Part shown: positions 32,663-40,433 of the stretch, piece by piece | Layout: each line of letters starts with the position of its first letter | How positions within the stretch are numbered: the stretch's first letter is position 1 | Source of the DNA: Streptomyces sp. NBC_01446 | GTDB lineage: Bacteria > Actinomycetota > Actinomycetes > Streptomycetales > Streptomycetaceae | NCBI RefSeq assembly: GCF_026340095.1 | Contig: NZ_JAPEPO010000001.1 | Coordinates: 6,224,001 to 6,288,000 of the forward strand | Direction: 5' to 3' | Length of the DNA: 64,000 nt | Translations under genes and position numbers: made by a program | The notes under the pieces: model-generated | The model's database searches: none | Told to the model about the DNA's origin: nothing | The model's input: only the letters and a program-made list of their open reading frames with translations

Positions 32663-32830
32663 TCATGAAGCCGCCTCGTACGCCGCGATCACGGCCTGTG
32701 TACGGTCCCGGGCCCCGGTCTTCGCGAGGACCGCCGCCGCATGCGTCTTCACCGTGGCCTCCACCGCGGCGGGGCCCACCCCATCCGCCGCGCGATCTCC
32801 GCTACGTCCACGCTCCCGCCCCGGCCCCCC
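32663..32830 (-). pseudogene. LuxR-type HTH remnant, frameshifted
   Basis: The last 45 codons read AVEATVKTHAAAVLAKTGAR, then DRTQAVIAAYEAAS, the C-terminal half of a LuxR/NarL HTH ending like a response regulator. The first helix (VDVAEIARRMG) is in a different frame; the two join at a C4 run (32779-32782) where one missing base explains the shift. Upstream of this is low-complexity G/C sequence (a C8 run near 32824) and then the iclR gene end, so no receiver domain remains. A decayed fragment, or a poorly sequenced end of a gene. Confidence 0.65.
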
Positions 32831-32907
32831 CCGCCACACGTCCCGCCGGCGGGCGATCCGCCTCCGCCGCACGGGGGAGACGGGGCCGCCCCCGGAAGGC
32901 GCTCGCG

Positions 32908-33681
32908 TCAGAGCCTGCGCGTCGCCAGGGTCAGCCGGTCGCGGGCGTCGAACAGCGCGTCCTTCACCATCTGCTCGTGCGCGGGGGTCAGGCGCGCCAC
33001 CGGAACCGAGCAGCTGATCGCGTCGCGCGCGGGCGTGCGGTACGGGATCGCGACGCCGAAGCAGCGAAGGCCCAGCGTGTTCTCCTCGCTGTCCACCGCG
33101 ATGCCCTGCTCGCGCACCGCGTGCAGCTCCTCGATGAGCTTCTCGCGGTCGGTGATGGTGTGCTCGGTGAGCGCCGGGAGCGTCTCGGGGAGCATCTTGC
33201 GGACCTGCTCGTCGGTGTGCGTCGCGAGGAGCGCCTTGCCGAGGGACGTGGAGTGCGCGGGCAGCCGGCGGCCGACGCGGGTGAAGGGCCGCAGATAGTG
33301 CTGCGACTGGCGCGTGGCCAGGTAGACGACGTTCGTGCCGTCGAGGCGCGCCAGGTGGATCGTCTCCGTGGTGTCGTCGGAGAGCCGGTCGAGGGTGGGG
33401 CGGGCCGCGGCCACCACCTCGTCTCCGTCGATGTACGACGTACCGACGAGCAGGGCGCGTACGCCGATGCCGTACCGCGTGCCCGTCGCGTCCGTCTCCA
33501 CCCAGCCGAGCTCGACGAGTGTGCGAAGGAGCATGTAGAGGCTGGACTTGGGGTAGCCGACCGCTTCCTGGACGGCCGCCAGCGAGTGCATACCGGGCCG
33601 GCCCGCGAAGTATTCGAGCAATTCCACGGTCCGTACCGCGGACTTGACCTGCGCCCCGCCGCCCGTCTCACCTGCCGACAT
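32908..33681 (-). CDS. IclR family transcriptional regulator
   Basis: 257 residues. N-terminal winged helix KSAVRTVELLEYFAGRPGMH, SLAAVQEAVGYPKSSLYMLL; C-terminal effector domain with LPAHSTSLGKALLA, IAVDSEENTLGLRCFGVAIP and the terminal ISCSVPVARL. Divergent from the aldehyde dehydrogenase gene 135 bp away, which it most likely controls. KdgR-type IclR proteins sense 2-keto-3-deoxy sugar acids; that effector would fit the KDG-pathway gene set in this window but is inferred. Confidence 0.93.
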   Translation of the reverse strand: MSAGETGGGAQVKSAVRTVELLEYFAGRPGMHSLAAVQEAVGYPKSSLYMLLRTLVELGWVETDATGTRYGIGVRALLVGTSYIDGDEVVAAARPTLDRLSDDTTETIHLARLDGTNVVYLATRQSQHYLRPFTRVGRRLPAHSTSLGKALLATHTDEQVRKMLPETLPALTEHTITDREKLIEELHAVREQGIAVDSEENTLGLRCFGVAIPYRTPARDAISCSVPVARLTPAHEQMVKDALFDARDRLTLATRRL

Positions 33682-33750
33682 TCCCTTGACCCCTTCGTTC
33701 GACGAGAATTAGTGTCCTGAGTCCATAGCGTATTCATCATCAGGGACAGC

Positions 33751-33777
33751 GTTCAGCATATCGAACAGCTGCTGTTC
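33751..33777. promoter_or_regulatory. overlapping palindromes, candidate IclR operator
   Basis: GAACAGC-T-GCTGTTC at 33763-33777 is a perfect 15-bp palindrome, the usual length of IclR-family sites. It overlaps GTTCAGCATATCGAAC at 33751-33766, an imperfect palindrome sharing GTTC/GAAC ends. Both lie in the 135-bp divergent iclR-aldehyde dehydrogenase region, 40-66 bp before the dehydrogenase GTG start. Confidence 0.55.
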
Positions 33778-33816
33778 GTCGTCAGGTGAGCGGCACAGAT
33801 CTGGGAGGAACCCTCG

Positions 33817-35349
33817 GTGGCAGCAGCACCAGTCTGGAGTGTCGACCCCCGAACCGGGAAGCGGCGGGAGCAGGTTGCGGTGGAAGCCACAGCCGAAGAG
33901 GTGGACCAGGCGGTCCGCGCAGCGCACGCCGCCACGGGCGCCCTCGCGGACCGCACCGTGCGCGCCGCCTTCCTGCGCAGCGCCGCCGAGCTCCTCGACG
34001 CCTCGAAGGACCACCTGGTGGAGGCCGCGGACGCGGAGACCGCTCTCGGTCCCGTCCGCCTCACCGGTGAACTCGCCCGCACCAGCTACCAGTTGCGCGC
34101 CTTCGCGGACATCGTCGACGAGGGTGCCTTCCTGGGCATCGTCATCGACCACCCCGACGACTCGGCGACCCCGCCGATCCCGGACCTGCGCCGCTACAAG
34201 GTGCCGCTGGGCGTCGTCGCCGTCTACTCGGCGTCGAACTTCCCGTTCGCCTTCTCCGTACCCGGCGGCGACACCGCGAGCGCGCTCGCCGCGGGCTGCC
34301 CCGTCGTCGTCAAGGCCCACCCCGACCACCCCGCCACCTCCGAACTGGTCGCCTCGGTGCTGCGCAGGGCCGCCGCCCAGCACGGCATCCCCGAGGGCGT
34401 CCTCGGCCTGGTCCACGGGTTCGAGGCGGGCGTCGAGCTCGTCAAGCACCCGCTGGTCTCGGCCGCCGGATTCACCGGTTCCGTACGGGGCGGACGCGCC
34501 CTCTTCGACGCGGCTGCCGCCCGCCCCGTGCCGATCCCCTTCCACGGCGAACTCGGCTCCCTCAACCCCGTGGTCATCACGGCCGAGGCCGCGGCCGAGC
34601 GCGCCGAGCAGATCGGCGCCGGGCTCGCGGGCTCGATGACGCTCGGCGTCGGCCAGTTCTGCGTGAAGCCCGGCCTCGTCCTCGCGCCCGCCGGCGCCGA
34701 CGGCGACCGCCTCGTCAAGTCCCTCACCGACGCCGTCAGCGACACCGACGCGGGCGTGCTCCTCGACCACCGCATGCGCGACAACTTCGTCGCGGGCGTC
34801 GCCGAACGCGCGGAACTCCCCGACGTGGACGCCCCCGTGACCCCGGGCGCGGGCAGCGAGCACACCGTCAGCCCCGGCTTCCTCACCGTCCCCGCCCAGC
34901 GCCTGGCCACCGAGGGCGGCGATCACGACCTCCTCCTGGAGGAGTGCTTCGGCCCGGTCACGGTCGTCGCCCGCTACGAGGACGACGCCGAGGTCACCTC
35001 CGTGCTCTCGCGGCTGCCCGGCAACCTCTCGGCCACCGTCCACCTGTCCGAGGGCGAGGCCGCGGGCCAGGGGCGCGGCGCCGAGATCCTCGCCGAGCTC
35101 ACCCCGCTCGCGGGCCGTGTCCTGGTCAACGGCTGGCCCACCGGTGTCGCCGTCGCCCCCGCCCAGCACCACGGCGGCCCGTACCCGGCCACGACGTCCA
35201 CCTCGACGTCCGTGGGCGGCACCGCCGTCGAGCGCTGGCTGCGCCCGGTCGCGTACCAGAACACCCCCGAGGCGCTCCTGCCGCCGGAGCTGCGCGACGA
35301 CAACCCGCTGGGCCTGCCGCGCCGCTACGAAGGCCGTCAGGAACTCTGA
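33817..35349 (+). CDS. NADP-dependent aldehyde dehydrogenase (alpha-ketoglutarate semialdehyde dehydrogenase type)
   Basis: 510 residues. Catalytic Cys282 in GVGQFCVKPG, general base Glu245 in FHGELGSLNP, cofactor Lys166 in VVKAHPDHP and GFTGSVRGGRAL. The short E-L-G-S-L-N-P and the Q-F-C-x-K-P-G blocks are typical of type III alpha-ketoglutarate semialdehyde dehydrogenases. It would oxidise 2,5-dioxopentanoate, the product of KdgD at 21881, to 2-oxoglutarate. Start GTG 33817 after GGGAGGA. Divergent IclR regulator. Substrate inferred from family and pathway context. Confidence 0.87.
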   Translation: MAAAPVWSVDPRTGKRREQVAVEATAEEVDQAVRAAHAATGALADRTVRAAFLRSAAELLDASKDHLVEAADAETALGPVRLTGELARTSYQLRAFADIVDEGAFLGIVIDHPDDSATPPIPDLRRYKVPLGVVAVYSASNFPFAFSVPGGDTASALAAGCPVVVKAHPDHPATSELVASVLRRAAAQHGIPEGVLGLVHGFEAGVELVKHPLVSAAGFTGSVRGGRALFDAAAARPVPIPFHGELGSLNPVVITAEAAAERAEQIGAGLAGSMTLGVGQFCVKPGLVLAPAGADGDRLVKSLTDAVSDTDAGVLLDHRMRDNFVAGVAERAELPDVDAPVTPGAGSEHTVSPGFLTVPAQRLATEGGDHDLLLEECFGPVTVVARYEDDAEVTSVLSRLPGNLSATVHLSEGEAAGQGRGAEILAELTPLAGRVLVNGWPTGVAVAPAQHHGGPYPATTSTSTSVGGTAVERWLRPVAYQNTPEALLPPELRDDNPLGLPRRYEGRQEL

Positions 35350-35385
35350 ACCCGCCCGCCGCTCGTCACCTGGAAAACTGACCCG

Positions 35386-35994
35386 ATGGACATCGAACTC
35401 CCCGAACTCCCGTTCCCGCTGCGCACCTACGGCCCCGACGGGCACTGGTCGTACGAGGACGGGGCGCTCACCGGCTGGGCCGGACCCCGCCAGGACCGCT
35501 TCGTGCCGCCCACCGGCACGGCCCTGGACCCGGCGTCCGACGCGCCCCGCCTGCTCGGGGCGCCGAAGGGCGACTTCCAGCTGCTCGCCCGGGTCACGGT
35601 CGGCTTCACCGCCGCCTTCGACGCGGGCGTGCTCTATCTGCACGTCGGCGAGCGCGAGTGGGCCAAGCTGTGCCTGGAGCGCTCGCCCGACGAGCCGACC
35701 GTGTGCACCGTCGTCACGCGCGGCCGCTCCGACGACGCGAACGCGTTCGTCGTGGGCGGCAGCACGGTGTGGCTGCGCATCAGCCGCACCGGTTCGGCGT
35801 TCGCCTTCCACGCCTCGCCGGACGGCGAGAAGTGGACCTTCGTCCGGATCTTCTCGCTGGGCGACGAGGAGTCCGCGGGCGCGGCGCTGGTCGGCTTCAT
35901 GGCGCAGGCCCCGGTCGGCGACGGCTGCGTCGTCACGTACGAGGACATCGAGTTCCGCCCGAGCTGGCCGCAGGGCCTGCGCGACGGTTCCTGA
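35386..35994 (+). CDS. DUF1349 domain-containing protein
   Basis: 202 residues, no signal peptide. Concanavalin-like DUF1349 fold: WSYEDGALTGWAGPRQDRFV, DFQLLARVTVGFTAAFDAGV, LYLHVGEREWAKLCLERSPD, VWLRISRTGSAFAFHASPDG and TYEDIEFRPSWP. The family is assumed to bind carbohydrate-like ligands. It follows the aldehyde dehydrogenase gene by 36 bp and may be in its operon. Confidence 0.85.
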   Translation: MDIELPELPFPLRTYGPDGHWSYEDGALTGWAGPRQDRFVPPTGTALDPASDAPRLLGAPKGDFQLLARVTVGFTAAFDAGVLYLHVGEREWAKLCLERSPDEPTVCTVVTRGRSDDANAFVVGGSTVWLRISRTGSAFAFHASPDGEKWTFVRIFSLGDEESAGAALVGFMAQAPVGDGCVVTYEDIEFRPSWPQGLRDGS

Positions 35995-36050
35995 CGCCCG
36001 GACACCGGGGGCGCGGGAACCCGGGAGCCGGAGAGGGCGTCTTTCCCGGC

Positions 36051-36548
36051 GTGATCAGAACAGCCGTCCCCGCCGACGCCCCGGCCATCGCCGCCCTGCA
36101 CCTGCGCGCCCGCGCCACGTACTACCCCGACGGTCTGCCGGACGACGGCACCGACTGGGAGCAGGTATGGGTGGAGGCGATAACCCGCCCCCGCTCGCAC
36201 GTCCTGGTCTCCGTACGGGAGGGCGCGCTCGCCGGCCTCGCCTCCTTCCGCACGCCCGACGGTGAGCCGAAGGAGGTGGTCAAGCTGTTCCAGTTCCACG
36301 TCAGCCCCGGCCTCTGGCGCCGCGGCGTCGGCGCCGAGCTGCACGCCGCCTGCGTCGAGGAGTGGCACGCGGACGGCGTCGAGCAGGCGTATCTCGACGT
36401 GCACGGCGACAACACACGCGCCCAGGCGTTCTACGCCCGCCAGGGCTGGACCGACGAGGGATACGGCGACGACGGCGGCAGCCACCTGCGGATGCGGCTG
36501 CACCTGACCGCCCGGCCCGGGGAATGCGGCACCGAAGGCGTGCGTTGA
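36051..36548 (+). CDS. GNAT family N-acetyltransferase
   Basis: 165 residues starting at GTG 36051. GNAT core: IRTAVPADAPAIAALHLRA, LAGLASFRTPDGEPKEV, VSPGLWRRGVGAELHAAC (acetyl-CoA loop Q/R-x-x-G-x-G/A: RRGVGAEL) and LDVHGDNTRAQAFYARQGWT. The acyl acceptor is unknown. 49 bp before the DsbA-like gene. Confidence 0.88.
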   Translation: MIRTAVPADAPAIAALHLRARATYYPDGLPDDGTDWEQVWVEAITRPRSHVLVSVREGALAGLASFRTPDGEPKEVVKLFQFHVSPGLWRRGVGAELHAACVEEWHADGVEQAYLDVHGDNTRAQAFYARQGWTDEGYGDDGGSHLRMRLHLTARPGECGTEGVR

Positions 36549-36597
36549 AAGCCGTCGCAGGGCACCCCCTGCGCCGTACGAATCTGGAGTGACCCCC

Positions 36598-37314
36598 ATG
36601 CGCGTCGAGATCTGGTCCGACATAGCCTGCCCCTGGTGCTACGTCGGCAAGGCCCGCTTCGAGAAGGCCCTGGCCGCCTTCCCGCACCGTGACGGCGTCG
36701 AGGTGGTCCACCGCTCCTTCGAGCTCGACCCGACGCGCGCCAAGGGCGACAGCGGACTCGTCATCCCGATGCTCGCGCAGAAGTACGGCATGACCGAGGA
36801 CCAGGCGCAGGCCGCCGAGCGCAACCTCGGCGAGAACGCCGCCTCCGAGGGCCTCACCTACCTCACCGAGGGCCGCGACCACGGCAACACCTTCGACATG
36901 CACCGCCTCCTCCACTTCGCGAAGGAGCAGGGTCGCCAGGACGAGTTGATCGGCCTCCTGTACCGGGCGAACTTCGCCGAGGAGCGGTCCGTCTTCGCCG
37001 ACGCCGACGAGTACCTGACCGGCCTCGCCGCCGAGGCCGGTCTCGACGCCGACGAGGCCCGCGCCGTCCTCGCCGACCCCGCCCGGTACGCCGACGACGT
37101 GCGCGCCGACGAGCGCGAGGCCGCCGAGCTCGGCGCGAACGGCGTGCCCTTCTTCGTCCTCGACCGAAAGTACGGCGTCTCCGGCGCCCAGCCCGCCGAG
37201 GTCTTCGCCCAGGCCCTGGAGCAGGCGTGGGACAGCCGCTCGCCGCTGCAGGTCATCGACAGCGGCGACGCCGAGGCGTGCGGCCCGGACGGATGCGCGG
37301 TCCCGCAGAACTGA
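36598..37314 (+). CDS. DsbA family (FrnE-like) thiol oxidoreductase
   Basis: 238 residues, cytoplasmic. Thioredoxin-fold with active site CPWC (Cys11-Cys14) in SDIACPWCYVGK, helical insertion, and ANGVPFFVLDRKYGVSGAQP with the cis-Pro before the phenylalanines. The C-terminus carries another Cys (PDGCAVPQN). FrnE-like proteins act in oxidative folding, stress tolerance or polyketide pathways. The start ATG at 36598 is favoured over GTG 36589 because GGAG lies at 36585-36588. Confidence 0.92.
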   Translation: MRVEIWSDIACPWCYVGKARFEKALAAFPHRDGVEVVHRSFELDPTRAKGDSGLVIPMLAQKYGMTEDQAQAAERNLGENAASEGLTYLTEGRDHGNTFDMHRLLHFAKEQGRQDELIGLLYRANFAEERSVFADADEYLTGLAAEAGLDADEARAVLADPARYADDVRADEREAAELGANGVPFFVLDRKYGVSGAQPAEVFAQALEQAWDSRSPLQVIDSGDAEACGPDGCAVPQN

Positions 37315-37428
37315 CACCCGCCGCGGGAGCAGTACTCCACCGCGGAGCAGCACTTATAAGAGACGCTTAGGGGTACTGCTCAACAACTCGCAATGGACCG
37401 ATAGTTGGCGAGGCGGCACAGTGGACGC

Positions 37429-38481
37429 ATGGAGACTCTCGATCACGCGCTCGTGCGCGCCGAGTTCGCACCCGTCACCACCTATCTGAACACCGCGAGC
37501 ACCGGGCTGCTCCCGTCCCGCGCGGTGGCGGCCATGAGCGACGCGGTCGCCTCCGTCGCGGCCGGCCGGCCCGCCGACATGTTCGCGGACGTCGAGGCCG
37601 CCCGCGCCGCCTTCGCACGGATCGCCGGCGTCCCGGCCGACCGGGTGGCGGCCGGCGCCTCGGTCGCCGTCTACACCGGAGTCATCGCCGCCTCGCTCCC
37701 GTCGGGCGCCGAGGTCCTCACCGCGCAGGACGACTTCAGCTCCACCGTGAACCCCTTCCACGTACGCGGCGACCTCAAGGTCCGCACCGCGCCCCTGGAA
37801 GGGATCGCCGACGCCGTGCGCCCCGGCACGGCGCTGGTCGCCGTCAGCGCGGCCCAGTCCGCCGACGGACGCGTCGCCGACCTGCCCGCGATCCGCGAGG
37901 CCGCCCGCGCCCACGGCGCCCGCACCTACATCGACTGCTCCCAGGCGGCCGGCTGGCTGCCCGTCGACGCGGACGCGCAGGACTACACGTCCGCCGTCGC
38001 CTTCAAGTGGCTCCTGTGCCCGCGCGGTGTGACCTTCTTCGTCGTCCCCGAGGACCTGGGCTCGCTCAGCGCGGTCTTCGCGGGCTGGGTCGCGGGCGAG
38101 CGCCCGTGGGACAGCTGCTACGGGCCCGTGGAGGAGCTCGCGCACTCCGCACGGCGGTTCGACGAGAGCCCCAGTCTGTTCTCGTACGCGGGCGCGCGGC
38201 ACTCCCTGGCGCTCGTCGAGGAACTCGGCGTCGACACGATCCGCGCCCATGACCTCGCCCTGGCCGACCGCTTCCGCGCGGGCCTGGCCACGCTCGGCCA
38301 CGCGCCCGTGCCCGCGCCGGGTTCGCCCGTGGTCTCCGTCCCGGGCCTCGGCGTACGGCAGCCGGAACTGAGCCGGGCCGGCATCGAGGTCTCCGACCGC
38401 GCGGGCAACCTGCGGGCGGCCTTCCACTTGTACAACACGGAGTCCGACGTCGACCGGCTCCTTGAGGCGCTCTCCGGCTGA
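37429..38481 (+). CDS. class V aminotransferase/cysteine desulfurase-like protein
   Basis: 350 residues, PLP fold-type I. N-terminal TYLNTASTGLLPSRAV, middle ARTYIDCSQAAGWLPVDADA (Asp and Gln contact the PLP ring) and PLP lysine in SAVAFKWLLCPRGVTFF. The C-terminal sequence GIEVSDRAGNLRAAFHLYNT resembles isopenicillin-N-epimerase-like members. Reaction uncertain. A hairpin with a G15 run follows. Confidence 0.85.
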   Translation: METLDHALVRAEFAPVTTYLNTASTGLLPSRAVAAMSDAVASVAAGRPADMFADVEAARAAFARIAGVPADRVAAGASVAVYTGVIAASLPSGAEVLTAQDDFSSTVNPFHVRGDLKVRTAPLEGIADAVRPGTALVAVSAAQSADGRVADLPAIREAARAHGARTYIDCSQAAGWLPVDADAQDYTSAVAFKWLLCPRGVTFFVVPEDLGSLSAVFAGWVAGERPWDSCYGPVEELAHSARRFDESPSLFSYAGARHSLALVEELGVDTIRAHDLALADRFRAGLATLGHAPVPAPGSPVVSVPGLGVRQPELSRAGIEVSDRAGNLRAAFHLYNTESDVDRLLEALSG

Positions 38482-38531
38482 CCCCTTCGGGCCGGGCGCT
38501 TCAGACAGCAGACTGATCCGGCCCGCCCGTC

Positions 38532-38592
38532 GGGCCCGCTCCGTCCCCCGCCGCCCATCCGTCGAGGGGGGGGGGGGGGGCGGAGCGGGCCC
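38532..38592. terminator. hairpin containing a 15-G homopolymer
   Basis: GGGCCCGCTCCG (38532-38543) pairs perfectly with CGGAGCGGGCCC (38581-38592); the C5 at 38545-38549 can extend it by pairing with the G tract. 38566-38580 is an uninterrupted run of 15 G. Lies between the convergent aminotransferase and marR genes, so a bidirectional terminator is likely. The G tract is slippage-prone and its length may be wrong. Confidence 0.65.
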
Positions 38593-38608
38593 GCCCGCCG
38601 GCCCGAGA

Positions 38609-39109
38609 TCACCCGTCGACCGGTTCCGTCTTCGGGCAGCTCGCCGGATCGGTGCACAGGTTCGCCTCGACCTTGGCGAGCAGCCGCAGGAGTTCGGTCC
38701 GCTCCTCCTTGTCGAGGCCGCGCAGTGTGTGGTCCTCCAGGTCGCCCCACTTGTGCTGCACGTCGCCGAGCAGGCCGCAGCTGGCGTCCGTCGTCTCCAC
38801 GAGCACGGCCCGCCGGTCGCGCGGGTCGGGGCACCGGCGTACATGGCCGGCCTGTTCGAGCCGCTGGAGCATCTTCGTCACCGTGGACGGGTCCAGGTCG
38901 ACCGCCTTGATGAGCTCCGACTGACGCACGGGCCCCTTGTCCCACAGGTGCATCATCAGGAACTCCTGCCCCGGATAGAGGCCCAGCCCGCGCAGCAGCT
39001 TGCCCGCGGTGATCCGGTGCAGCCGCGCCACGCGGGAGAGCGCATGGCTGACGGGACCGCAGCGGGCGGCCTCGGGCAGGTGCTCACTACAGGGCGGCTC
39101 GTCCGTCAT
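38609..39109 (-). CDS. MarR family transcriptional regulator
   Basis: 166 residues. Winged helix: SRVARLHRITAGKLLRGLG, GPVRQSELIKAVDLDPSTVT, KMLQRLEQAGHVRRCPDPRD, RRAVLVETTDASC. It has five or more Cys residues, including Cys7 and Cys17 near the start, one in RRCPDPRD, one in DASCGLL and a C-terminal pair CTDPASC, so thiol-based sensing is possible. Divergent from the old yellow enzyme gene 180 bp away with shared operator-like repeats; it probably represses that gene until an electrophile or oxidant is present. Confidence 0.9.
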   Translation of the reverse strand: MTDEPPCSEHLPEAARCGPVSHALSRVARLHRITAGKLLRGLGLYPGQEFLMMHLWDKGPVRQSELIKAVDLDPSTVTKMLQRLEQAGHVRRCPDPRDRRAVLVETTDASCGLLGDVQHKWGDLEDHTLRGLDKEERTELLRLLAKVEANLCTDPASCPKTEPVDG

Positions 39110-39189
39110 GGCGACTCCTGATCGGTTCCGGCCTCGCCGTGGAGTCCGGTCTCTCCACGGGGGTTCGGTCTCTTCACGTAGAGATTACC

Positions 39190-39258
39190 TTGGTCGGCCA
39201 ATGAATCGGTTACAGTGGCACACAGCCCGATTACTTGGCCGACCACATATTGGTCGGC
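39190..39258. promoter_or_regulatory. candidate MarR operator with three TTGGYCGRCC sites
   Basis: TTGGTCGGCCAA at 39190-39201, TTGGCCGACCAC at 39235-39246 (the reverse complement of the first except the last base) and TTGGTCGGC at 39250-39258. The first lies nearer marR and the other two before the OYE start at 39290. This suggests joint control of both divergent genes. Confidence 0.6.
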
Positions 39259-39289
39259 ATTGCCTTGCCCGCACTTGGATGGAGTAGCC

Positions 39290-40357
39290 ATGACCACCGC
39301 CTTCGATCCGATTGACCTCTCCGGCGTCCAGCTCGCCAACCGCATCGCCATGGCCCCGATGACCCGCAGCCGGGCCGGCGAAGGCGGCACCGCCACCGAC
39401 CTGACCGCCGAGTACTACGCGCAGCGCGCCTCGGCCGGCCTGATCATCACGGAGGGCATCCAGCCGTCCGCCGTCGGGCAGGGCTACGCATGGACCCCGG
39501 GCCTGCACAGCGACGAGCAGATCGCCTCCTGGCGCAAGGTCACCGACGCCGTGCACGCCAAGGGCGGCACGATCTACGCGCAGATCATGCACGCGGGCCG
39601 GATCAGCCACCCGGTTCTGCTGCCCGAGGGGGAGACCCCGGTCGCCCCGTCCCCGGTCGCCCCGACGGGCCAGGGCTTCACGCATGAGGGCATGAAGGAC
39701 TTCACCACGCCGCGGGCGCTGACCGGCGACGAGATCCGCGCCACCGTCGCCGACTACGCCACTGCCGCCCGCAACGCGATCGAGGCCGGCTTCGATGGTG
39801 TCGAGCTGCACGGCGCCAACGGCTATCTCATCCACCAGTTCCTCGCGCCCAACAGCAATCTGCGTGACGACGAGTGGGGCGGCAGCGTGGAGAACCGCAT
39901 CCGTTTCGCCGTCGAGGTCGTCAAGGCCGTCGTCGCCGAGATCGGTGCCGAGCGGACCGGGCTGCGGATCTCGCCCGGGAACCCGTACAACTCCATCGAG
40001 GAGAGCGACCCGGCGCCGACGTACACCGCGCTGGTCAAGGAGATCGAGCCGCTCGGCATCTCCTACCTGCACGTTCTTGAGAACTCCGACATCCGCGAGC
40101 TGACGCTGGCGCTGCGCAAGCAGTTCTCGGGCACCTTCGTCATCAACGTCCTCAGCGACGGGCCCACCGGGCACGGCGACCTCTCCGTGATCGAGGACGG
40201 CATCGCCGACATCATCACGTTCGGGGCGCTGTTCCTCGCCAACCCCGACCTGCCCGCCCGTCTGAAGACGCAGGGCCCGTACAACACCCCGGACCCGGCC
40301 ACGTTCTTCGGCGGCGACGCGAAGGGCTACACGGACTACCCGGCCCTGACCGCCTGA
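39290..40357 (+). CDS. old yellow enzyme family alkene reductase
   Basis: 355 residues, FMN-binding TIM barrel. LANRIAMAPMTRSRAGEGG, TEGIQPSAVGQGYAWTPGLH, IYAQIMHAGRISHP, substrate-binding His and Asn in ELHGANGYLIHQFLAP, then WGGSVENRIRFAVEVV, and the FMN phosphate region FGALFLANPDLPARL. Reduces activated C=C bonds (enones, nitro compounds) with NAD(P)H. Start 39290, after GGAG. The adjacent divergent MarR gene and operator suggest induction by electrophiles. Confidence 0.93.
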   Translation: MTTAFDPIDLSGVQLANRIAMAPMTRSRAGEGGTATDLTAEYYAQRASAGLIITEGIQPSAVGQGYAWTPGLHSDEQIASWRKVTDAVHAKGGTIYAQIMHAGRISHPVLLPEGETPVAPSPVAPTGQGFTHEGMKDFTTPRALTGDEIRATVADYATAARNAIEAGFDGVELHGANGYLIHQFLAPNSNLRDDEWGGSVENRIRFAVEVVKAVVAEIGAERTGLRISPGNPYNSIEESDPAPTYTALVKEIEPLGISYLHVLENSDIRELTLALRKQFSGTFVINVLSDGPTGHGDLSVIEDGIADIITFGALFLANPDLPARLKTQGPYNTPDPATFFGGDAKGYTDYPALTA

Positions 40358-40382
40358 CCGCCTGACCTCCTCCGGATACGCG

Positions 40383-40418
40383 AGTCGGGGCGGCTTCCGA
40401 CCGGAAGCCGCCCCGACT
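40383..40418. terminator. bidirectional terminator hairpin
   Basis: Perfect 16-bp stem AGTCGGGGCGGCTTCC (40383-40398) / GGAAGCCGCCCCGACT (40403-40418) with loop GACC, between the convergent OYE and ectD genes. Confidence 0.85.
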
Positions 40419-40433
40419 ACGCGTGTACGAAGG

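Noticed and set aside
33709..35811. 700-codon minus-strand frame opposite the aldehyde dehydrogenase
   Set aside because: Gly/Arg-rich product with no family motif; the plus strand encodes an intact ALDH with catalytic Cys and Glu.
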